Shown here: piece by piece, positions 44,766-53,241 of the stretch
Layout of the letters: each line of letters starts with the position of its first letter
How positions within the stretch are numbered: the first letter of the stretch is position 1
Origin: Phycisphaeraceae bacterium
GTDB lineage: Bacteria > Planctomycetota > Phycisphaerae > Phycisphaerales > UBA1924
Assembly (NCBI GenBank): GCA_015200025.1
Contig: CP054186.1
Span: forward strand, 2,616,001 to 2,680,000
DNA: 64,000 nt
Direction of reading: 5' to 3'
Program-made: the position numbers and the translations under genes
Notes under the pieces: generated by a model
What the model saw: the letters and a program-made list of their open reading frames with translations, nothing else
Told to the model about the DNA's origin: nothing
The model's database searches: none

Positions 44766-45002
44766 TTACTTCAGCACCGACAGGTCCGCGCCGTGGTTGA
44801 TGTGGAAGGGCTGGCCGTTGATGACCAGCGCGGGGACGGACTTGACGCCCGCCTTCTCGGCCTCGGCGACGCGGCCCTTCTGCTGGCCGAGGTGGACGAT
44901 CTCGACGTTGTACTTCGAGCGGTCCAGGGCGTCGGCGACGGTGCGCTCGGCGGCGACGCAGACGGGGCAGCCGGCGTGATAGAACGTGGCCTTCGTGCTC
45001 AT
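44766..45002 (-). CDS. Small thioredoxin/glutaredoxin-like CPVC protein (cassette 1)
   Basis: A 78-residue protein with the redox motif GCPVCVAAE (Cys12 and Cys15), the cis-proline segment VKSVPALVING, and a C-terminal helix LSVLK. AAGGAG lies ahead of the ATG at 45002, which overlaps the stop of the marR gene (ATGA). It is nearly identical in plan to the protein at 59775-60014. It would reduce or relay disulfides, perhaps on the Cys-rich partner regulator. Confidence 0.85.
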   Translation of the reverse strand: MSTKATFYHAGCPVCVAAERTVADALDRSKYNVEIVHLGQQKGRVAEAEKAGVKSVPALVINGQPFHINHGADLSVLK

Positions 45003-45784
45003 GGTGATACTCCTTTGGTGGATGCGTGATCCGCGCGGCGTGACATTGACGCACGAACCCCGGGCCGCGCGCGGCCGTTCCTCCCGGGTCCGTGTTGATC
45101 CAGCGGTTGGCCGTTGACGAAGACCTCCCACAGCCGCGCCCGCGTGGGCGTGTCCGCGTCGGCTCCGGTCGGCTCCATCTCGGCGCAGTCGAGGCGCAGG
45201 TCGGCATCGCCGATGGGCGCGCCGATGTACTGGCAATGGTGCGGCTTGGCCTCGCCGGGATACTCGTTGGGCCGGAAGTACTGGCATTCCACGCACATGC
45301 GGGCCGTCGGCACCATGCCGCGCTCCTGCATCGTGCGCACCATGCCCACCAGCCCGCGCAGGAGCGTGGCCCGCTCGCGCTCGGGCATCGCATCCACGGC
45401 CTCGACGATCGCCCCGGGCCATTCGCTCGCCCGGGTCGCCTCGCGCTTCCCTCGCGCGGTGAGCGTCAGGACTACGGCGCGACCGTCGGCCTCGTCGGCT
45501 TCTTTGCGGAGCAGGCCCTTCTCGACCAGCGCGCCCACCGCTTCGCTGGCGGTCCCCATCGTGACGGCCATCCGCGCCGCGACGGCCTTGACCCCCACCC
45601 CCCGCGGCTCACGGTTGCCCGCGACGACCGCGAGGATCTGCGCCTGCGTGGGTGTCAGCCCGCGCTCCCCCGACGCCGCCCACTGCGCGTGCCGGAAGAC
45701 CAGCGCGACCTTGGACAACCCCGCGACGACCCGCTGCGCGGCGGTCGGGGCATCGACCGGGGATGTCGGGGGCTTGCGGGGCAC
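44999..45784 (-). CDS. MarR-family regulator with Cys-rich tail (cassette 1)
   Basis: A 261-residue regulator. A winged helix domain spans about 35-150 (LTPTQAQILAVVAGNREP, AARMAVTMGTASEAVGALVEKG, the wing GRAVVLTLTARG). The tail carries four conserved Cys: CVECQYFRPNEYP, HHCQYIGAP, LRLDCAEMEP, a likely metal site or redox sensor. GTG 45784 is chosen because it matches the start of the paralogue and sits nine bases after a strong -10 box; ATG 45847 would lie upstream of that promoter. It is divergent from ric. Confidence 0.8.
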   Translation of the reverse strand: MPRKPPTSPVDAPTAAQRVVAGLSKVALVFRHAQWAASGERGLTPTQAQILAVVAGNREPRGVGVKAVAARMAVTMGTASEAVGALVEKGLLRKEADEADGRAVVLTLTARGKREATRASEWPGAIVEAVDAMPERERATLLRGLVGMVRTMQERGMVPTARMCVECQYFRPNEYPGEAKPHHCQYIGAPIGDADLRLDCAEMEPTGADADTPTRARLWEVFVNGQPLDQHGPGRNGRARPGVRASMSRRADHASTKGVSP

Positions 45785-45792
45785 GGTCCCAG

Positions 45793-45822
45793 ATAGTATG
45801 GACTCCGAAGTATCGTCGTCAA
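45793..45822 (-). promoter_or_regulatory. Promoter/operator of marR cassette 1
   Basis: Minus-strand TTGACG (45822-45817) and TACTAT (45798-45793) are 18 bases apart. Between them is ACTTCGGAGTCCA, which nearly matches GCTTCGGACTCCA in the promoter of the second marR cassette (59000-59028). Conservation inside the spacer of two paralogous promoters suggests an autoregulatory operator. Confidence 0.65.
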
Positions 45823-45996
45823 CCAAACCGCTCGCCCCCGCGCCCATCCTCGCATGGGGCGCCCGCTGCGAGCCGCGCGGTCGCCGTACCGAGGCGGGCG
45901 TCCTTACGAACGGGACAGGAACCGGGCTCGGAACGCACCGGCATCCGGCCGCCGCGTGATCGCGATGGGTCTCGGCCTGGGTCGCATATCTCGACC

Positions 45997-46024
45997 TTGA
46001 TGTCCACTTTCTCGATCCTACACT
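45997..46024 (+). promoter_or_regulatory. Candidate promoter of ric
   Basis: TTGATG (45997-46002) and TACACT (46019-46024) lie 16 bases apart, 64 bases before the ric start. The match is moderate and no operator motif stands out. The rest of the 304-base gap between marR and ric shows nothing else recognisable apart from the marR promoter. Confidence 0.35.
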
Positions 46025-46088
46025 GCTGCGAGGGATCGTGCGGCACACGATTCCCGGCACCCCACACCCCCCGAAACGGACGCACACG

Positions 46089-46856
46089 ATGACCATCGAC
46101 CCGCGCACGACCATCGGACAGATCGTGACCGACAAGCCCTCGAGGGCTCGACTCTTCGAGCGGCTGGGGATCGACTACTGCTGCGGAGGCGGATTGGCGC
46201 TCGCCGCGGCGTGCGAGAAGAAGGGGCTGAGCGCGACGGCGGTGCTCGACGAGTTGCGAGCGTTGGATGCCGCGTGCTCGGACGGCCCGCCGGTGGACTG
46301 GGAGGTCCGGGGCGCCGGCGCCCTGGCCGACCACATCGAACAGGAGCACCATGCGTACCTCAAGCGCGAACTGCCGCGGTTGCAGGCGCTGACGGAGAAG
46401 GTCGCCGCCGTGCACGGCGGGCGCGAGCCCTCGCTGATCGAACTGCGGGATGTCTACACCGACTTCGCGGGCGAGATGACCGAGCACATGATGAAGGAAG
46501 AGAAGGTCCTCTTCCCGTGGATCCGCACGCTCGCGACCGGCCGGGGCGGCGCCGGGTGTGTGGGGGGCGGTGGGGGTGGGTGCGGGTGCGGGGGGGCGCC
46601 TACCCGAAGGGGCATCGAGAACCCGGTGCGGATGATGATGATCGAGCACGAGCACTCCGGCGATGCGCTCGCGAAGATGCGTGCGCTAACCGGTGGCTTC
46701 ACGCCGCCGCCGGGCGCGTGCAATACCTATGTGGCGATGCTCGGGGGGCTGGCGGAGCTCGAAGCCGACACGCACGCGCACGTGCACAAGGAGAACAGCA
46801 TCCTCTTCCCGATGGCCGTGAAGCTGGAAGGGGCCTCGGTCGCGGGCAAACCGTGA
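46089..46856 (+). CDS. ric: Iron-sulfur cluster repair di-iron protein
   Basis: A 255-residue RIC (YtfE/ScdA) protein that restores iron-sulfur clusters after NO or oxidative damage. The ScdA-type N-terminal domain has TIGQIVTDKPSRARLFERLG and DYCCGGG (about 37-43). The di-iron hemerythrin-like domain carries HIEQEHHAYLKREL, HMMKEEKVLFPW, MMIEHEHSGDAL and HVHKENSILFP as ligands. An odd Gly/Cys stretch (about 155-171, GCVGGGGGGCGCGG) interrupts the linker. It is divergent from marR cassette 1. Confidence 0.92.
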   Translation: MTIDPRTTIGQIVTDKPSRARLFERLGIDYCCGGGLALAAACEKKGLSATAVLDELRALDAACSDGPPVDWEVRGAGALADHIEQEHHAYLKRELPRLQALTEKVAAVHGGREPSLIELRDVYTDFAGEMTEHMMKEEKVLFPWIRTLATGRGGAGCVGGGGGGCGCGGAPTRRGIENPVRMMMIEHEHSGDALAKMRALTGGFTPPPGACNTYVAMLGGLAELEADTHAHVHKENSILFPMAVKLEGASVAGKP

Positions 46857-47442
46857 TTCGCTGCGGCCTCGGCCAGGCCCGCCGGTGCAGGATCCCGGAT
46901 GGCGTCGCGCGGACGCAGGGCGGCCCGTAACCACGGCGATTGCAGTTTCGAGTTGTTGAATCCGCGCCGCCGTACTTGCTGCTCATCGGCAGGATGCCGA
47001 CGGCAATCCGACACCTGCCCAGTCGTAGAGCGCGCGAGACCAGGCGCTCGTCCCCTTGAGCCTTGCCTACCCCGACATTCCTGTGATCGTGTGCGCGAAC
47101 CCCTTGATCGTATTTCTCTGCGGCGACTCGCGGCGGATCAAGAACAAGGACGACACCGCCGGTATCACGGACGAGGATGCGGACGGTTGGGGAACATTAG
47201 ATCCGTCACGCGCTCCGGCATGCCTACCAATCTGGAGCACGAACGCGGAGGCAGAGACCTGCGGTGGTTCAACCCGAACGGTGAGGCCGATCTGAGCATC
47301 TGTGGGGCTCCCCCGCCGGCACGGCTTTGATCGGGGTGCCGATTGGAGTTGTGGAGATCGCGCTCGATGGCTATTGAACAGGCCACGACGGCCGCGGGCG
47401 GAGCGCTTGCTACGGAGCCTGACGGGTCATGCGGGGCCTTCA
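46857..47442. other. Stretch without a recognisable gene
   Basis: About 590 bases with only short open frames of non-coding character on both strands and no clear promoter, hairpin or repeat. It might hold remnants of a lost gene. I see nothing I can name. Confidence 0.5.
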
Positions 47443-47877
47443 TCAACCGCGCGATGCCGATCGGCTTATCAGCACCTCGCGCAGCACGAGGGCGTGGTTC
47501 TGCTCGGCGTTCTTGGCGCCGTAGACGAGCGTGACGCCCTGCTTCCCGGCTCTGCCCTTCCCGCCGCGCGTGGGTGAGGGGGCGTGCGCGAGCACCAGTG
47601 CGCGGAGTTCGCCGAGCGCAACGTGGGCCGGGCTAGCGCGGTCGGCCAGCTCGGCCCTATAGCGTCTGCGGAACTCGGCCCAGCGTGTCAGGTCCGCGTG
47701 GTACCAGCGTCGCAGGTCCGTCGAGGGGGCGACCTCCTTCATCCACAGGTCCACCCGCGCGGCGGACTTGGTCAGGCCGCGGGGCCAGAGCCGGTCCACC
47801 AGCACACGGAAGCCGTCGCCCGGTTCCGGGTCGTCGTACACGCGCTTGAGTCTGACTTGGTCACGCGCCGTGCTCAT
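47443..47877 (-). CDS. DUF488 family protein
   Basis: A 144-residue protein. RLKRVYDDPEPGDGFRVLVD, DRLWPRGLTK, LWMKEVAPSTDLRRWYHAD, and the ending VTLVYGAKNAEQNHALVL match the DUF488 (YeaO-like) family, whose function is unsettled. ATG 47877 is preferred over GTG 47886 because AGGAG is eight bases upstream. It overlaps the AhpD-like gene (ATGA). Confidence 0.88.
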   Translation of the reverse strand: MSTARDQVRLKRVYDDPEPGDGFRVLVDRLWPRGLTKSAARVDLWMKEVAPSTDLRRWYHADLTRWAEFRRRYRAELADRASPAHVALGELRALVLAHAPSPTRGGKGRAGKQGVTLVYGAKNAEQNHALVLREVLISRSASRG

Positions 47878-48236
47878 GATCGGCACTCCTGATCGCCTTG
47901 TGTACTCTGCTCCTCGTTGATCGCGGCGAGCATGACGTTCGAGTGCGCGTACGCGCCACCGGCCCGCATCTCAGCCGCAACCCAAACGGCCTCCATCAAC
48001 TCCTGCGGTGTCGCACCGGCGCGCAGCGCGGCCCTCGTGTGAGACTGGATGCACTGCTGGCACTGCGTGACATGCGCCACCGCGACCGCGATGATCTGCT
48101 TCGTCTTTGAGCCCAATGCCCCCTCTGCGAACACCTTGCTCTGGAACGCCTGAAACGCTGCGGACACTTCCGGTGCCAGATCTCGACGCTGCGAGGCGAT
48201 GGTCTTGAGCAACTCCCGATCAGATGGGTCCTGCAT
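47874..48236 (-). CDS. AhpD-like carboxymuconolactone decarboxylase family protein
   Basis: A 120-residue helical protein. LGSKTKQIIAVAVAHVTQCQQCIQSH (about 42-67, quoted in part: VAHVTQCQQCIQSH) has the CxxCxxxH active site of AhpD-type peroxidase/disulfide reductases. This differs from the relative at 38461-38817, which lacks it. It is coupled to the DUF488 gene and may take part in peroxide or redox defence. Confidence 0.88.
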   Translation of the reverse strand: MQDPSDRELLKTIASQRRDLAPEVSAAFQAFQSKVFAEGALGSKTKQIIAVAVAHVTQCQQCIQSHTRAALRAGATPQELMEAVWVAAEMRAGGAYAHSNVMLAAINEEQSTQGDQECRS

Positions 48237-48257
48237 GGCATGTCTCCTTTCTTGTGT

Positions 48258-48794
48258 TCACGGACTGGGGCTGGTGGATGACGGGCCCTGGCTCGCTGCG
48301 CTCGCAGTGCGGATGTCGTCGATGGTGTAATAGCAGCGTGGATCCACTTCACGCGCTGCACGAAGGACGTGCCTGGTACGGGCACGGCCTACTTGCACAA
48401 AGAGCATGGCCACCGCCCCGTCCTTGCCCTCCCCTTGGAACTTCGTGACGCCGAAGCCTTCCCGGTGAAGCCGCTCGAACATCGTCGCCCCGTCTCGGGT
48501 GAACACGCGCACCACCTGGCTGCCGAATGGGAGCCATCCCTGGAGGGTGACCCCGATGTAGTTGCCGGTCGCTGCGCCGAATGCAAACGCGATGCCATAG
48601 GCGGGCTCCGTTCGGATGTGCTCGATGACCGCCGACACGACGAACACCCAGATGGTCATCTCGAGCAGCCCAAGCAGCCACGCCACGCCACGGTGCCCGC
48701 TGACAACGGCCACAGTGCGCATCGTCCCGAGGGATACGTCGCCGACGCGGGCGATGATGATGACCACGCACCCGATGAGGATGTCCAAGGTCAT
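48258..48794 (-). CDS. DUF2179/DUF5698 membrane protein
   Basis: A 178-residue protein with three membrane helices in the first 95 residues (CVVIIIARVGDVSLGTMRTV, the segment MTIWVFVVSAVI, and AFGAATGNYIGV) and a soluble C-terminal DUF2179-like domain (VVRVFTRDGATMFERL, VGRARTRHVLRA). This matches the UPF0316 family, of unknown function and possibly nucleotide-sensing. It is 21 bases upstream of the AhpD-like gene. Confidence 0.8.
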   Translation of the reverse strand: MTLDILIGCVVIIIARVGDVSLGTMRTVAVVSGHRGVAWLLGLLEMTIWVFVVSAVIEHIRTEPAYGIAFAFGAATGNYIGVTLQGWLPFGSQVVRVFTRDGATMFERLHREGFGVTKFQGEGKDGAVAMLFVQVGRARTRHVLRAAREVDPRCYYTIDDIRTASAASQGPSSTSPSP

Positions 48795-48828
48795 AACTCA
48801 CTCCATTGGGCGATGGGTGCCGGCCGGG

Positions 48829-49743
48829 TCAAGAGGCGAGTTCGGGCTTGACGGCGAGGATTGAGCAAGGTGCCTCGCGCACGACCCGCTCCGCCGTTGA
48901 TCCGAACACCATGTCCCTGATGTTCCAGCGGTCACGCGTGCCCAGGAGCACCAGGTCGCAGCGTTGCTCCTTAACGAACTGCACGATGGCGTGGCCATAC
49001 CCTCCGCCGCGCCATTGCGACTCAACGCAGTGGTAGGCGGCTTTCAGAGCGCTCAGCTCGTGTGCGAATGGCGTGCAGAACTCGCGTAGGCGGTCCTCGA
49101 CACGGCGCCGGAACTCAGCCGTGAAATCGGGCATGTTCACCTGGATTCCCGCAGGGGGACGGAGTCCGTGCCACGGGTCGTCGTACACGTGGAGGACGCG
49201 GAGCGCTGCGCCGTCCTGCGCGGCGGCTCGGATTGCTTCCTGCAAAGCGAGCATGGACGTCTCCGTGAAGTCCACGCAGGCCACGACATTGCGGAACGGC
49301 CCCGCGTGGTCCTCTCGGACCAGCAAGACCCGTGTCTTGGCACGCTGCATGCAGGCGGCAGCCGTGGGACCGACGCCTTTGTGCGCATCATGGGCACCGT
49401 GCGCTCCCAGGACGAGCAGGTCCGCACGATCCCGAGCCACCGATTCCAGGATGGCATCGCGGGGACGGCCGACCTCGACGTCGCACGTCACATCGGTCGG
49501 CACGCCCGTGTCAGCCAGAAACCGTGCCCACGACTCCCTTGCATCCGAAACAAGATCGGCCTGGGTCGGCAGAGTGAACGGGAAGAGCGGGTGAGGCGCC
49601 AGCTCGAACGACGGGAGCGCCACCACGTGCACGGCTCGCAGCGATGCGCGGTTGTAGTCCGCGATACGCCTGGCCGCCTTGAGTGCCACGGCGGAGCAAG
49701 GGGAGAAGTCCACTGCGACGAGGACGGAGTTGAGGCTACCCAT
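48829..49743 (-). CDS. Universal stress protein, two domains
   Basis: A 304-residue protein with tandem USP domains (about 1-150 and 158-304). Each opens with a VxxxDFS/T segment (VLVAVDFSPCSAVAL; VVACVDFTETSMLAL) and has a DLLVLGAHG or DLVLLGTRD strand. The canonical ATP loop GxxGxxxxxxxxxGS is only partly kept. ATG 49743 has GGAG eight bases upstream; ATG 49764 is less well placed. Likely induced by hypoxia or starvation, judging by its neighbours. Confidence 0.88.
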   Translation of the reverse strand: MGSLNSVLVAVDFSPCSAVALKAARRIADYNRASLRAVHVVALPSFELAPHPLFPFTLPTQADLVSDARESWARFLADTGVPTDVTCDVEVGRPRDAILESVARDRADLLVLGAHGAHDAHKGVGPTAAACMQRAKTRVLLVREDHAGPFRNVVACVDFTETSMLALQEAIRAAAQDGAALRVLHVYDDPWHGLRPPAGIQVNMPDFTAEFRRRVEDRLREFCTPFAHELSALKAAYHCVESQWRGGGYGHAIVQFVKEQRCDLVLLGTRDRWNIRDMVFGSTAERVVREAPCSILAVKPELAS

Positions 49744-49812
49744 GTGATGCTCTCCACGATTCACGGCTGCTCAGAAAATGTTGCTGCGTTGCGATGGCGC
49801 GATCGACTCATG

Positions 49813-50739
49813 CTACTCGTTTGCCCCTTGGGGCGTCATCAGGGCCTCGGAATCGGAACGATGGAGCTTGCCGGTGAGTTGCTGGGTAACGACACGTGCC
49901 AGCGCGCTCGCGGTGACGATCTCTTCCACCGTGATGGAGTTAGCGCCTGCTCGCATGGCCTCCAGCCCCTGGCTGAGGAACGTGGTGCGTGCTGAGATAT
50001 GCACGTCCGGGGACAGCGCACGTGCCGCCGCACATGCCCTCACGGCTTCGGCGCCGTCCGGAATCGTGACCGCGAGGGCCGCGGCCGTCTCGATGCCTGC
50101 GCGGCGCAGCACCGCGGGATCGGTAATGTCGCCGCAGAGCACAGGAATGCCTAGGCCGTCTTGCCTGCGAATCGTCTCGGCGTTGGTGTCCACCACGGTG
50201 ATCGGCACCCCGTGTCTCGTCAACTCGTCGGCAAGTGCTCGTCCGACCGGACCAAAGCCGGCGATGATCACACCCCGGCGCTGGGCACTACCGGGCTCGG
50301 CCCGTTCCACATGTCGCGGTGCGATGGCTGCCGCTCCACTGGTGCCGGAACCACCAATCTGCGAGACGTTTCCAATCACCTCGCGTTCATGACGGAACCG
50401 TCGGCGCGCTCGGGTGTCCGCGCGCTCGACAACCCTGGCGATGGCGGCATCGAGCTTGCGGGACGCAGCATCGATCGCACCGTAGAGATCGTCGGCACGG
50501 GCCTGAACCGCAATCGGCGACCGGCCGTTGACCCGCGCCTCCATCACGCACCGAGCATCCGCAGCGCCGTGCTTGGGGCCGTTCACGTCCTCGAAGTGAA
50601 CCTCGACGGCCGTCATGTTGGAGCCGTACCGCCGGAACGCGCCGGCGAGTTTGCGATGGACCCATGCCTCGATGGCGGAGCTGGTCTGCAGGTTTCCCGG
50701 CCTGATGAGGATGGGCAGTGTTGTCGAAGTCGGGGGCAT
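49813..50739 (-). CDS. Ribosome-hibernation (HPF/RaiA) and TrkA-N fusion protein
   Basis: A 308-residue fusion. Residues 8-105 are an HPF/RaiA domain (LPILIRPGNLQTSSAIEAWV, VEVHFEDVNGPK, DDLYGAIDAASRKLDAAIAR), which binds and idles ribosomes. After an Arg/Ala linker, residues 150-290 form a TrkA-N (RCK) NAD-binding domain with GFGPVGRALADEL, VVDTNAET, and PVLCGDITDPAVLRRAGI. Such a fusion is not one I know. It could tie ribosome dormancy to redox or ligand state. It is in a block of stress genes. Confidence 0.85.
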   Translation of the reverse strand: MPPTSTTLPILIRPGNLQTSSAIEAWVHRKLAGAFRRYGSNMTAVEVHFEDVNGPKHGAADARCVMEARVNGRSPIAVQARADDLYGAIDAASRKLDAAIARVVERADTRARRRFRHEREVIGNVSQIGGSGTSGAAAIAPRHVERAEPGSAQRRGVIIAGFGPVGRALADELTRHGVPITVVDTNAETIRRQDGLGIPVLCGDITDPAVLRRAGIETAAALAVTIPDGAEAVRACAAARALSPDVHISARTTFLSQGLEAMRAGANSITVEEIVTASALARVVTQQLTGKLHRSDSEALMTPQGANE

Positions 50740-50766
50740 GTCTTACCTCCTGAAAAGACTTCGGTT

Positions 50767-51150
50767 CTACCGATCAAAGTGACGCTCACGCTCCGGCTGG
50801 TACTCGATCCGTTCAACAAGCACACGTCTGGAAACGCGTCCCCCTGCGCACTCCACGCTCTCGCCTTCGCGAGCGCCGAGCAGCGCCGCGCCCAGCGGGG
50901 ACAGCACCGAGAGCCCCCCAGCATCCGGGAATGTCAGCTCGAGCGCCTCCGACTCGTCCTCACCGGGGTAACGCACGCGGACACGCGAGTTCATCGTGAC
51001 CACGTCAGGCGGCACCCGGCGCGGCGCGACTTTTCTCGCACTCTCCATGAGCGACCGAAGCCGGAGCACGGGTGCGTCGGTCCAACTGCTCGAGAGCAAC
51101 GGCTCAAGTCGGGTGCTATCCAACGTGCTGACGACGGGTCGGGTGGTCAT
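50767..51150 (-). CDS. Rnk/GreA C-terminal domain protein, copy A
   Basis: A 127-residue protein. VVTMNSRVRVRYPGEDESEAL and LSVLSPLGAALLGAREGESV match the Rnk (nucleoside diphosphate kinase regulator)/GreA-C fold that binds RNA polymerase or NDK. The N-terminal coiled coil typical of GreA is missing. ATG 51150 is chosen. It is 72 bases downstream of a related gene on the same strand, so the two form a tandem pair. Confidence 0.82.
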   Translation of the reverse strand: MTTRPVVSTLDSTRLEPLLSSSWTDAPVLRLRSLMESARKVAPRRVPPDVVTMNSRVRVRYPGEDESEALELTFPDAGGLSVLSPLGAALLGAREGESVECAGGRVSRRVLVERIEYQPERERHFDR

Positions 51151-51222
51151 AGCGGACTCCTTGCGTGTGAGACACGCGACGAGACAACAGTGCAACTTGA
51201 CGTGTGTAACCGCGAATCCGCG

Positions 51223-51651
51223 TTACAGGTGGAGGTCGCCGGCCGCTTCGGGCTGGTAAAGCACGCTGAGGATGTCGCACGTACGCTCCGCCCCTCCCGG
51301 AACCCGGAACGTGACCGTCTGGCCAACGCGGCACCCCAGCAGGGCAGCGCCCAAGGGCGCAAGCACGGAGATCGCGCCATCCTCGGGGTTGGCGTCCTCC
51401 GGGAACACCAACGTCATGGTCCAGGTGCGTCGACCGTCTCTCAGCCGGGCACGCGAGTTCATCGTGACCACGTCGGCGGGGACCTCGTCGGGCCCCACGA
51501 CGACGGCCTGATCGAGCTCTCTCGCGAGTGTGGCCAGGTACGGACGGTCCCGGTCATCGCCCCCTCCGCCACGGCCGCTGCTGGCCGACGCGATCAGGGC
51601 CCGCAGACGCTCCATATCGTGCTGTGTGACGTGGATGGTTCGGTTGTTCAT
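51223..51651 (-). CDS. Rnk-like protein, copy B
   Basis: A 142-residue protein. The N-terminal helix MERLRALIASA resembles Rnk. VVTMNSRARLRDGRRTWTMTLVFPE and ISVLAPLGAALLGCRVGQTV are the GreA-C fold strands shared with copy A. Family members modulate transcription or nucleotide kinase. It is 51 bases downstream of the glutamate dehydrogenase gene on the same strand. Confidence 0.85.
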   Translation of the reverse strand: MNNRTIHVTQHDMERLRALIASASSGRGGGGDDRDRPYLATLARELDQAVVVGPDEVPADVVTMNSRARLRDGRRTWTMTLVFPEDANPEDGAISVLAPLGAALLGCRVGQTVTFRVPGGAERTCDILSVLYQPEAAGDLHL

Positions 51652-51702
51652 GGTGGTCTCCTGTCGCCTGGCTTCAAAGGCGTCCGTTGCGACTGAGGCC
51701 GA

Positions 51703-53061
51703 TCACGGGAAGATGCCGCGCTCGCCGTACACCTGCTCGATCCGCCGCAGCGCCACGGCGTACGCAGCATCGCGCCAGTCGAGCGACTTGTCGGCGGCCA
51801 TCTGCTTCACACGGGCATAGGCCCGTTCGAGGATCTCCCTCAGCCGCTGATCCACCTCTACGGCGTTCCACGCCGCACCGCTCCGGTTCTGCAGCCATTC
51901 GAAGTAGCTGACGATGACTCCGCCGGCGTTGCAGAGCACGTCCGGCAGCACCGCGATGTGGCGTTCACGGAGCACCGCGTCGCCCTCGGTCGTCGTTGGG
52001 CCGTTGGCGCCCTCGGCAACGAGCCGCACCTGCAGCAGCCGCGCGGTCTCGCCCGTCACCTGGTTCTCCAGCGCGGCGGGAATGAATACGTCGGCCTGCG
52101 TCGCGAAGAACGCTTCGCGCGAAATGGCCTGAGCGCCCGCGAAGCCGGCGACGCCGCCTGTCTTCTTCACATGCTCGGCAAGCACATCGGCGTCCAGCCC
52201 CGCGCTCGTGTATGACCCGATCGCCCCGGTCGCGTCCTGCACCGCGAGCAACTTGGCACCCTTGTCCTTGAGGATGCGTGCCGCCCACGAGCCGACCTTG
52301 CCGAACCCCTGCACGGTGTAGGACAGGTCTGCGACCTTGCAGCGCTGGTCCGCTGCCCACATCTCGATGAGATCGACCACGCCCTGCCCGGTCGCCTTCT
52401 CTCGCCCCACCGAGCCGCCCGCGCTCACCGGCTTGCCGGTGACGACGCCCAGCGCCCGGAAGCGTTCCTGCGGCGGCAGCGTGGCGGCGTACGTGTCCAC
52501 GATCCATGCCATCGTGCGTGCATCCGTGTTCACGTCCGGGGCGGGCACGTCGTAGCCCGGCCCGATGTTCGCGCCCAGCGCGTACACGAAGCGCCGCGTC
52601 ATGCGCTCGAGTTCCCGGCGGCTCAGCGTCGAGGGATCGACCTGCACGCCGCCCTTGCCGCCGCCGAAGGGGATGTCCACCAGGGCGCACTTGATCGTCA
52701 TCCACGCCGCCAGGGCGCGCACCTCGTCGAGGCTCACGTCGGGGTGATACCGGATGCCGCCCTTGAACGGCCCGAGCACGTTGTTTTGCTGCACGCGGTA
52801 GCCGGAGAACATCTCGATGCGCCCGTCGTCCATCTTCACCGGGAAGTTGACGCCGATCTCGCACGCGGGCGAGGAGAGGATCTTGCGGACCTCGGGCGCG
52901 AGGCCGATGGCCTCGGCGGCGCGGTCCATCTGATCGCGCACGCGCTGGAAGAGTTTCGGGTGCTCCCCCCCGCCTGCCCGGGCGGCCGCGCTGGGCGCGG
53001 AGCCGTTCGAGGTGAGGGTGGGGCGGGGCGTATCAATGGTGGCGGTGCCGTTGGCGGTCAT
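51703..53061 (-). CDS. Glutamate dehydrogenase (Glu/Leu/Phe/Val family)
   Basis: A 452-residue enzyme for reversible oxidative deamination of glutamate. FSGYRVQQNNVLGPFKGGIR, KCALVDIPFGGGKGGV with the catalytic Lys, DVPAPDVNTDARTMAWI, the NAD(P) loop VQGFGKVGSWAA, and LVAEGANGPTT are all diagnostic. The N-terminus is an Ala/Ser/Thr-rich leader of about 40 residues. ATG 53061 is preferred over the upstream frame extension to 53154. It is embedded in the stress block with Rnk-like genes downstream. Confidence 0.93.
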   Translation of the reverse strand: MTANGTATIDTPRPTLTSNGSAPSAAARAGGGEHPKLFQRVRDQMDRAAEAIGLAPEVRKILSSPACEIGVNFPVKMDDGRIEMFSGYRVQQNNVLGPFKGGIRYHPDVSLDEVRALAAWMTIKCALVDIPFGGGKGGVQVDPSTLSRRELERMTRRFVYALGANIGPGYDVPAPDVNTDARTMAWIVDTYAATLPPQERFRALGVVTGKPVSAGGSVGREKATGQGVVDLIEMWAADQRCKVADLSYTVQGFGKVGSWAARILKDKGAKLLAVQDATGAIGSYTSAGLDADVLAEHVKKTGGVAGFAGAQAISREAFFATQADVFIPAALENQVTGETARLLQVRLVAEGANGPTTTEGDAVLRERHIAVLPDVLCNAGGVIVSYFEWLQNRSGAAWNAVEVDQRLREILERAYARVKQMAADKSLDWRDAAYAVALRRIEQVYGERGIFP

Positions 53062-53241
53062 GTCGATGGTTCTCCGTGTGAGGGGGACACAGCACCTATG
53101 GCAACCCGCGTACCACACTGCGACCCCGCCTGAAGCCGCGGAAACGGGCCTCATGCACGCCGAAGCGCGGGGAGGAACGACCCAGCGGGGCGTTTGGCCC
53201 CGCGCCTAAGCACGGAGGAGCCGCCACGGTAGAATGCCCCG

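Noticed and set aside
47165..47446. Small minus-strand open frame of about 93 codons
   Set aside because: No RBS, no hydrophobic or domain pattern; Pro/Ser/Arg-rich composition like a random GC-rich frame.
53181..53203. GCGGGG…CCCCGC hairpin before the small membrane protein
   Set aside because: Only six base pairs and no following T tract, so it is not a convincing terminator.
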